Of a DNA stretch of 64,000 nt, positions 56,311-64,000 are shown in pieces. Source of the stretch: Seiridium cupressi. Taxonomy: Eukaryota > Ascomycota > Sordariomycetes > Amphisphaeriales > Sporocadaceae. Positions within the stretch are counted from its first letter, which is position 1. Each line of letters starts with the position of its first letter. Position numbers and translations under genes: made by a program. Below the pieces are notes generated by a model that was given only the letters and a program-made list of their open reading frames with translations, did not search any database and was not told the DNA's origin. The DNA is taken from the NCBI GenBank assembly GCA_036674765.1, contig JARVKI010000011.1, forward strand, positions 612,277 through 676,276, written 5' to 3'.

Positions 56311-57597
56311 ATGGAGTTCGTCACAGCCCTACGGGGCACTTTCGACGACCAGAAGCCCTCACTCTTCGAAATCCTCTCCGAACAGCAACTCAACTCCCTG
56401 CTGCCGCCCACACTGCGCTATCTCCTGACCGTCCTGACGCAAAGATATCCGCGCTACCTCCTGCGCGCGCTGAATTCCTTCGATGAGCTGTACGCCCTGG
56501 CTATGCTCCTGGTGGAGCGACACTACCTCCGAACGCGCGGCGGGTCCTTCACCGAACACTTCTACGGCCTGAAGCGCGAGAAGGCCCTTGCCTCGGAGAT
56601 CCCGCGAGCCTCGACCGCCGCGTCGGCAATAGTGAGGGAGACATTGAAACTAAGCGACAGGGATGTGTGGAAGAACCTGGCCGTCATAATTGGCATACCG
56701 TACCTGAAGAGGAAGTTGGACGAGTCGCACGAGATCGAGGCGCCAAGAGCGTTGCTGGGCGCGAATTACACACGCATGCCAGCAAATCCGACGATCAAGC
56801 AGAGGATATTGCATTATTACAAATGGTTCATACGGAATGTATACCCGAGCGTCCATGCAGGCTACTGCTTCGCGGTGTTGGCTTTCAATCTGGCATATCT
56901 TTTTGATGGGTCAAAGTACCACAGTCCACTCATGTGGCTGATAGGCACGAGGGTACGGCGGATGAATGGTGCGGACTACAAAGCAATTGAAGAGTTGGGA
57001 AAGCCAAAGCAAGGACTCCCACCGGCCGCTGGGTTGAGTATGTTTCATCCCCGGACATTGGGCCCAAGAATATTTGGCAGCCTGAGCATGGTGTTACCCA
57101 TGAGCATTTTCGCTCTCAAGTTCCTGGAATGGTGGTATGCAAGCGATTTTGCGAAACAGCTGACCCGAAAGGCGGCGGAGAACCTGGAACTGCCGCCCCC
57201 AGTCGTCAGTGGGATGTCGGGCGAAGGTCTGAAGTCGTCTAAGAAAGGGAAGGACGGCGAGGGGAAGGCCAAGGATGAAAAGGAAGCCAAGGAAGGCGAT
57301 GCGGACAACGCACCGATCGCTACGCCTTCGTTGCTGCCGATATACACCGTCCCAGCGCCTGAAAATTCGGAATTTTGCCCCATCTGCGAAGATGAAATCC
57401 AAACGGCCACAGCCTGCCAGACAGGGGTTGTATACTGCTATTCGTGCATACATAGATGGGTGGAAGGATCGCACCAGAAGCAAGAGGCATTTATGCAAGA
57501 TAGCGCGGGCAAATGGGAGAGTGGCCAAGGGAGATGCGCTGTCACTGGTCGGCGAGTCCTAGGAGGCACGGAAGGACTCAGGAGAATCATGGTGTAA
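56311..57597 (+). CDS. PEX12: Peroxin-12, peroxisomal ubiquitin-ligase subunit
   Basis: A single exon of 428 residues. With Pex2 and Pex10 it forms the membrane RING complex that ubiquitinates and recycles the import receptor Pex5. The N-terminal half carries the conserved block [21 protein letters not shown], then YGLKREK and several membrane segments ([22 protein letters not shown]). A Lys/Glu-rich loop at about residues 300-335 is characteristic of filamentous fungi. The C-terminal partial RING begins at Cys356 (FCPICEDEI) and continues with [14 protein letters not shown]. As in other Pex12 proteins, several zinc ligands of a full RING are absent. The start codon is the first ATG of the family N-terminus. 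Confidence 0.95.
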   Translation: MEFVTALRGTFDDQKPSLFEILSEQQLNSLLPPTLRYLLTVLTQRYPRYLLRALNSFDELYALAMLLVERHYLRTRGGSFTEHFYGLKREKALASEIPRASTAASAIVRETLKLSDRDVWKNLAVIIGIPYLKRKLDESHEIEAPRALLGANYTRMPANPTIKQRILHYYKWFIRNVYPSVHAGYCFAVLAFNLAYLFDGSKYHSPLMWLIGTRVRRMNGADYKAIEELGKPKQGLPPAAGLSMFHPRTLGPRIFGSLSMVLPMSIFALKFLEWWYASDFAKQLTRKAAENLELPPPVVSGMSGEGLKSSKKGKDGEGKAKDEKEAKEGDADNAPIATPSLLPIYTVPAPENSEFCPICEDEIQTATACQTGVVYCYSCIHRWVEGSHQKQEAFMQDSAGKWESGQGRCAVTGRRVLGGTEGLRRIMV

Positions 57598-58552
57598 AAC
57601 AGATCAAGGAACATCTATCAAAATGGGAAGGCATCGCATGGCAAAGGTGTTTGGGTTAAGATATATTTGCACAGTAAGAAGCGCTTTGTTTATAGTGGCA
57701 TAGGCGTCACATCAACCATATAACGATTCATCATGATTGCCATTCGGTTCCGGTACGCCTTCGGTATCCCAATCGACGCTATTTTGAGGAGACTTGGGCG
57801 AGTCGACTGGGCTGAGAAACAGTCTTTGGATTCATTAAGACTGCTTCGAGGCTTTAAATTTTCGGGAATCAGTAATTTTATGATCTGAAAAAAATTAAAA
57901 AGGAAAAAAAAAAAGGAGGGAGAGAGAAAAGAAGAAAAAAGCGAGGCGGAACTACGCAACAAATACACAATGTGACTCATTGGTGTGATGTGTGATGTGT
58001 GTCGTTGGTATTTAACAAAAGTGAACCAGAAAAGGCTGTGGTGAAATTGTAGATACTTGGTTTGGCATATAGTATTCCCCTTTTACTTTGTTTGGGTGAT
58101 ATAGCAATTGAAGGCAGGGGCATGTAACAAAGCAAGAGGCATATCCAACAACAGAAATAAACCTGGTGTGTTCAAAAATGACAGACAAGACCTCTATCGA
58201 CATAAATCTGCACCAGCCCGATAAATCCAGTGTCATGAATACCTATTCAATCTTTGTGTAGGAAACGATGTCGACGTAGGGATTTCAGACTTGCTTCAAG
58301 GTTCCAAGACCATATATTCAATTGTCGCTTCGCTAATGACACCAATACAGAAGGGGTATTCGCACAATAAATCCATCCCAATCCAGATATCCTAGAATTG
58401 ACAACCGATGTAGACCAACGCCAGTGAATTCATCATCCAGAATCCACAAATACAAAGGCCGCTCTCTAAACATAAAGGCCGGCATCAGGCTAGCTGGGGG
58501 TGAATGACCCCCAAGAATGCCGATCTGAACATTCAACATTCAGCTATCAGGC
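57598..58552. other. Intergenic, converging 3' ends
   Basis: Nearly 1 kb, with a purine-rich A/G tract at 57888-57950. No gene or structured RNA is recognised. Confidence 0.5.
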
Positions 58553-61538
58553 CTACGAGGTGGCGGCTACAGCCGGAGAGGCCAACTTACGGCCGGACTC
58601 CTTCTCCACCTTCTCTTTCTTCTTCTTGTCTGGCTTCTTCTCGGTGCTTCGTTTCATGGAGAAGAGCCCCAGTGCGGACTTTCTCTCGTTACTAATAACA
58701 CTCATATCGTCTCCCGGTCTGATGATCTTGACAGAGTGTGGCTCGAGATGAGATTGTGGGAAGATGCCCCATCCTTTGCCTGACGTACCCGACCAACACC
58801 AATGGTCCGAGTATGTCCCTACCAGCCTTGTCAGTAAAGCGTCTTCAGAATGCAGGGCTGGGGTGGCAGCATACAGCTGATATTCTTGATCACATCGCCT
58901 TGACTGAATTTCAACCAGTTACCCTCGCCCTTCTGGCTCCACTTCCATCTCGCGACAGCCTGCATGCTACTAGTTCCTTGCATTCGTGTCTCATTTTTAG
59001 GCGGTGCGTCCAAATGCACCGATTCAGCCTCGAATGCTGCGCGAACTCCGTCATGCCAGCCAATTCCCCATCTGCCTTCGTATTTGGCCGGAAACTCTAT
59101 GCCGACGATCCTCGCGCCCACGGCAAATTGCAAGACAGCACCCCGATCTGGCGGACTCCGCATGATACCATGCGCGTTCCTCCTGGTCTCGGTCGCAATC
59201 GCAGTCGGAAGTTTACTTACTTCGGGCGCAATGCCAGACATGACGGACTGCAAGGGCGGGTTGGTGAAGTGAACATCATAGTTATTCCTGAACGTCTCCG
59301 GTATGTCGCTGCCCTCGATGACGGTCAGCCCAGGGATCTTGGGCATTGGTCGTGGGTGCCGAATCATATGGGCGAATAATTGCTTCTGGCTGAAGAAGAC
59401 CGTAGCGTCGCTTTCGTCGAGAGTCCGTCCCTCGTGAATACAGAAAACGCAACCGTAGAGCTGCTCTTCAATGTGTCTGATAGGCAAGTGACTCTTTTGT
59501 AAGAGGCGAAGCCTGAAGCCCACCGAGTTCGATGTGAAATTACCTTTTGCTAGACCTTGGTCAGTACACCTTGTATACACCAATCGGGTTGCATCGAGTT
59601 CTTACGGTCATTGTTGACATCCTGCTCTACGGATGCGAAGTCAAGCTCATATAGACAGTCGGTACACTTGGCCACTGTCGTGTGTGAATAGCCGCCTACG
59701 GGTCGCCTGGTCTTCTTGAATCCCAGGTCGCCCCTCATGATCCCCTCTGCTCCTTTACAAAAACCCTTCATCTGGTAAAACGATGAATGTGGTCCTATGC
59801 TGCAATCGGATTGTCTTGGGGGCATTTGTGGGCTTTCGGGGGTTTCAGAGTCGACAGGAATGAGTCCGGGATCTTGGAACGGTTGAGACGTTGCAGGCAA
59901 AGGCCGCGAAACGCTGCTACTTGTCTGTGGCCGGGCATGTATCGTAGCCAAGGTTGCAGAAGAATGGTTGTTAATACTCTCTACTGGTGAAAGAAGCGGG
60001 CTCCTGTAACCTGGGGGTGGTGTAGAGTAGTATGGTAGTTGTCCACCTGCTGAGTAAGGGCTTCCAGGTGTGGTCGACAAGACAGATGAAGTGCGTTGCG
60101 TACTTGCAACAGGGCTCGCTGGTCCATAGTCCGTCACACAGTCAAATATCGAGCTGTTGAGCGAGTCCATAGAGGGCGGGCGCGCAGGTTGGTGGTTGCC
60201 GGCTGCCAGAGAAGCTTGCCTCGGCGGAAAGTTGTTCGAAACGCCTGTAATATATCCTGGTCTATGAGTATAACTGTTGACGGCACTATCTTCGGGAATT
60301 GCGAGAGACGGGTTGCCAAAGTGAGGAGATGCATTGGTTGGAGATCGACTCGTGTCTGAAATGGAATCGAGAGACTGACTGGAATATCGCGGCAACTCAT
60401 TACTGCCGTAGCTTGAATAACTCTGTCTCGGTTTCTCGTAAGAGCCTGATTTGGACAAGGAGTCTCCCCTTAGGCGGCCGTTTGGCGCCCGATCTCGCCA
60501 ATATGCCGAGTCCGGATCATTGTGTGCGGTGACTGCGTGGTATTGGCGGGAGTCGGCGCCGCTCCGTTGAGAGTCTCTCCGGTAGCTATTTGAGCGATCC
60601 CTCGAACTGGCAATTGGAAGCACGGGCGGAAGAGTAGGTGAGTCGCCACCTAGCACCGGAGGCCGTCGTTCGATGGGACTTCCATCGTCAAAGCGAGCGT
60701 TGGGCGTTAAAGGCAATGGACTGTCTACTTGCCAAGGGTCTGTAGACGGCGGCCGCGGAGGTGGCTCCAGCGGTTCCGCAGAGATAGTCGAACAGTGTGA
60801 ACTGTTTCGGTCCAAGTCACTGACAGGCCGAGAGGCTGCCCGAGAGTTGGCTCTACTATCAATCCCTCCGTCAACACCCAAATCTGGCCCAGCTTGACTG
60901 CCCATTACTAACATCTCACTCAGCTGCTGCTCAACCTCGGCCAAACCCTGGCTGGAATCTGAAGGTGGATCCACGATGATGCTGGCTCGCTCTGCAGTGA
61001 AGATTGAGTCGACGACTGCAACTGGTGGTGTTGGTGCTGCTGCTGGTGCGACCAGTTTGATCCTTTTCAGTATATCTACTATCCTCGGCGCTGCCCGTCT
61101 TGATGCCTTTTGGAGTTCTTCGAATCTGTCCCCGTCAAATTCATCGACCTCGACAAAATCGTCAAAATCCCATAACAAATCCTCCAGTTCGGCGCGAAAC
61201 TGCGCAATCTCCTCTGTGGTAGTATATAGTTCAGCACTGGTCCCCGTCTGGTGTCAGATGGACGGCTCACCATGTTCTTTCATCGCGTCCACGAAATTGG
61301 CACCATATTCTTCGAAGTTCTTATTGCACAGCGGCTCTACTCGCTTCAAGGCTCTCTCCCCTTCTTTTGCGAGGCTCTGGGCTGCCTTGCGCATTGGCCC
61401 CGATATATCCTCGTCTGCGGCGTCGGCATTTTGTACAGCGGTATCTGCTTTCTCAGCAATCTCTCTGAATGGCGACAACACGAGTCGCTCTATCTCGTCC
61501 GCCATGGCGACCATCGCCGAGGGGTTGACACCAAACAA
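58553..61538 (-). CDS. Fungal SH3-domain protein with disordered middle and Cys-paired core
   Basis: Four exons (61538-61271, 61213-59606, 59549-58875, 58818-58553) join in phase to 938 residues. Residues 1-130 are helical (DEIERLVLSPFREIAEK, then a second helix and DDFVEVDEFDGDRF). Residues about 150-520 are Ser/Pro-rich and probably disordered, with many SP sites. A folded region follows with Cys pairs (KCTDCLYELDF and LYGCVFCIHEG) and His residues (FAHMIRHPRPMP) that might bind zinc. The C-terminus is an SH3 domain, ARWKWSQKGEGNWLKFSQGD to WGIFPQSHLEPHSV, ending in a Lys-rich tail. I know this architecture only from Pezizomycotina. A scaffold role is inference. The intron 2 acceptor is ambiguous between two in-frame AGs. 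Confidence 0.8.
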
Positions 61539-63925
61539 CCTCGGAAAGTGGGCGGTATGGCGGCAGTTAGTGGGGTGAGCACGCCTGCGTTGTGATGTTA
61601 GGCGAGGCAGAACGCTAATTATGCAACAGCTTTAGGATATAAGTCGTGTCAATAGGGTCGAGATTAGAATTGAGTCATGCTGTCAGACTGGCAAAAGAAC
61701 AGACAGAGGAATGAAGATGCGTCATGAAGAGGGACGAAGAACGAGCAAGGATAACCAAAGACAGTCGAAGCCCAGGTAAGGTCCCTTGTTGCTTCTTGCA
61801 GAGAGGCTGAATAGCGCGGAACAGCACCTGCGTGACCCTCAGCTGCCGCATACAGCGACCGTGCCCTCTATTTCTGCCATGGCTTAATGTACATTGGGTC
61901 TGGAGGGGGAGGGGGGAGAAAGAAAAGGGTCGCCCCCACTGTTACACGATAGGACTAAGCTTTGCCTCAAGCACTGTATCTTGTGCTCGGAAACGAATCT
62001 CTTGGTAAGGATTGGAGGCGATCGAGGCAGCGCCCCCGGGATGACTCGACCCCAGCGCCGTCCCAGATCCCAGCCATGCAGGCTTCCCACCCACTTACAG
62101 CCTATCAACAGCTCAACCGGCCACTAATTGCGCTCGATTGGCGAGCCTAGCTGTTGTGGAGAAACGTCTGCGCCTAATGTACGATGGTCACCAACAGCCA
62201 GCAGCCTAGGGATCCTGCAGGTCCTGCAGCTGAATGGTTGCGCTCAACCTTGTCTCGAGCTATGCGGGAATATTTGAATGCCAATGCCAGGCATGCCGGG
62301 GCTCTGTTGTCCAACCGTCGAGGCTGTGCCAATTGGGCAGGCAAGACAGCACAGTTGCACCCGCGACGAATTTCGCCTAGCGTTTGCGCTACGAGCATCT
62401 CCTAGGGGCAGCAGTGTCTTTGACAGGCTCCGCGGCCTTCATGAAGCACGCAAATCAAATCATGGTTCCTGGATGACAAAAGTATTCTGATGATCCCCCT
62501 GTCGGCGCGCGTAGAGAGAGGCACTCTCTGGCGCAGAGACGGGATGTGCTGACTAGATGTGCAACCCGAGATCTGAGGAGGCTGAATTGGTGGATTACTG
62601 TCATGGCAGCTTACATACGCCTGCATCTCTGCTCACGAGATACGCAGGACACCGTCGAGCCGCGAATATTGGAACTCAGCATCCTCCCAGCCCCATCAGC
62701 GGTGGCATGTCGGGGTCCGGAGATCGGTGGAGCATAAGAGAATCCTTCTCAAGATAGTCTCCTGAACTATATAGATGATAGGCAGGTCAACCAGAAGGCA
62801 TACGTACGATGCCATATAATCGGCAACATTACCCGTGCCGTCCCAGCTGCCAAAGGATATCATGTCGCCCCAACTTGGGCCCCAAACGACAACGGCTCGC
62901 ATACCGACCACTCCGAGTTCGCCGTCCCTTCTGGCATGGAGCATCGTCAGCCGTGGAACCCACAGGATCGGCTTCTTAATGTTCAATATGCCGGTCTCAG
63001 TCGAATGCGACGTCGGCTGGTCCCAGGAATGGAAGCTTCATCATCAGATCCGACTGAATACGACTCGACGATAAGCAACAACCAAGACGGGAGGAAACAC
63101 CCTATTCTAGGCTATCCCGCCAGAACGGAACTGACCCCGAACCACTACTGCACTCAGGTTTAGCGGGAGCGACCAATAGACTGTGCATCAGGTCCAATTT
63201 AGCTCCAGTCGCCAGTCGCAAGGCATTCTGGAAGGCTTTCCTAGTTCGCTGACGGTTGGATTTAGCATTGAAGCTCAACTCAATAGTCGTCTCCGCGCAG
63301 CGGGGCAAGTCTTGTCATTCAACTAGGTACATGTAGTTAGTATAATGCGCTCAAGGCGGTCGGTGAACGAAAGCGCCTTGAGTTCCAGAAATTTGCGCTG
63401 AATGAGGCACGTTGTCTCTGGGTGGGGACGAGCTGAGCGAAAGCTACGGCACCAAGACCCTTGCTGATGATAGTGATGCAGCTCCCAGGACTGCTTTCGA
63501 GGTGGAGGGCGACCCACGTGGCTGTGTCTCATATCTGCGCACATCCGTGCTTGTCTGCCTGCAAGAGCCCTATCATGGAAGGCTTCGAGAAGCTTGGAAA
63601 ATGCTTCGCAGCCTTAGCGAACAAGGCGAAGCATTGAGGCTGTAGTCTGTCGGGACTTGGCTATTGCATCATTGCATGCGCTCGCCTGACCAAATTTGAA
63701 ATGATCTTTATACACTTTCCAGGGCTATCTTCGGTTAGAAGTCAGTTATCCAGGCGCGCTCAAAGCTGTCGGATGTCGGGGAGCGGTGACCTGAGCTGGT
63801 GCCCTGTGGATACGAAATGGGAGAGATGGATTCCTCGGCTCCCAGTCCTTGCATGTGATGTGCGGTATGCTCAGAAATAATTTATTGTCGGTCCTTCGAT
63901 AATATGAACCCGAAGTGTGTCGCAT
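61539..63925. other. Long region without a supported gene
   Basis: 2.4 kb upstream of the SH3 gene. Plus-strand frames near 62557-62757, 62936-63163 and 63412-63645 are open for 65-80 codons and could be exons of an unrecognised gene, but no domain or convincing splice chain links them. The stretch next to 61538 must contain the SH3-gene promoter. Confidence 0.35.

Positions 63926-64000
<75 letters not shown>
63926..64000. repeat. Homopolymer run of G (75 bases) at the window end
   Basis: The final 75 bases are all G. A pure G run this long is very rare in a genome and looks like a two-colour-chemistry read artefact or an assembly end, not biology. A telomere is excluded because the fungal telomere unit is TTAGGG. 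Confidence 0.85.

Noticed and set aside
63412..63645. 77-codon frame near the window end
   Set aside because: No recognised domain, and close to the suspect poly-G end.

Overview
The window is nuclear DNA of a filamentous ascomycete (Pezizomycotina). The genes are broken by short introns, mostly 45-75 bases, with GT...AG ends and CTAAC-type branch sites. They include a fungal anoctamin, carnitine acetyltransferase, ERG1, ALG5, SRV2/CAP, PEX12, IMP2 and a GAL80-like protein, together with families confined to Pezizomycotina. The class cannot be fixed from the sequence alone. For each spliced gene listed as CDS I checked that the exon lengths sum to a whole number of codons with the phases given. 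No tRNA, rRNA, CRISPR array or intact transposon was seen.

Layout. 1-20.5 kb is mostly housekeeping: a 5'-truncated OTU protease-like gene, a PRPP synthetase head-to-head with an asteroid-like XPG nuclease, a TMEM16/anoctamin head-to-head with a metallophosphoesterase, a damaged GH16 glucanase-WSC gene, a carnitine acetyltransferase with both mitochondrial and peroxisomal signals, and SRV2/CAP. 21-26 kb looks like a gene graveyard: three adjacent coding regions (a fungal membrane protein, a trypsin-fold protein and a WHI3-like RNA-binding protein) are readable but interrupted by stops and frame changes. 26-36 kb holds a PLP aminotransferase, a MAK32-like pfkB protein, a GAL80-like oxidoreductase and an MFS vitamin/allantoate-type transporter.

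36.5-42.7 kb is a same-strand run of three probable mitochondrial genes: IMP2, an MME1-like carrier and a large helical-repeat (PPR-like) protein. 43.5-50.4 kb is an accessory stretch with a tiny spliced gene, a CorA-like membrane protein and a 919-residue protein kinase-von Willebrand A fusion, the best candidate here for an uncharacterised signalling or defence system. 51.5-61.5 kb returns to core genes: ERG1 (sterol synthesis), ALG5 (N-glycan precursor), PEX12 (peroxisome import) and a long fungal SH3 protein. The window ends in a 75-base run of G that is most likely a sequencing or assembly artefact.

Joint themes. Carnitine acetyltransferase and PEX12 both serve peroxisomal acetyl-CoA metabolism, and both have a CCTCGG element upstream, the core bound by fungal fatty-acid regulators of the FarA/FarB type. 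The damaged genes between 12 and 26 kb show several kinds of lesion and deserve checking against raw reads before they are called pseudogenes.
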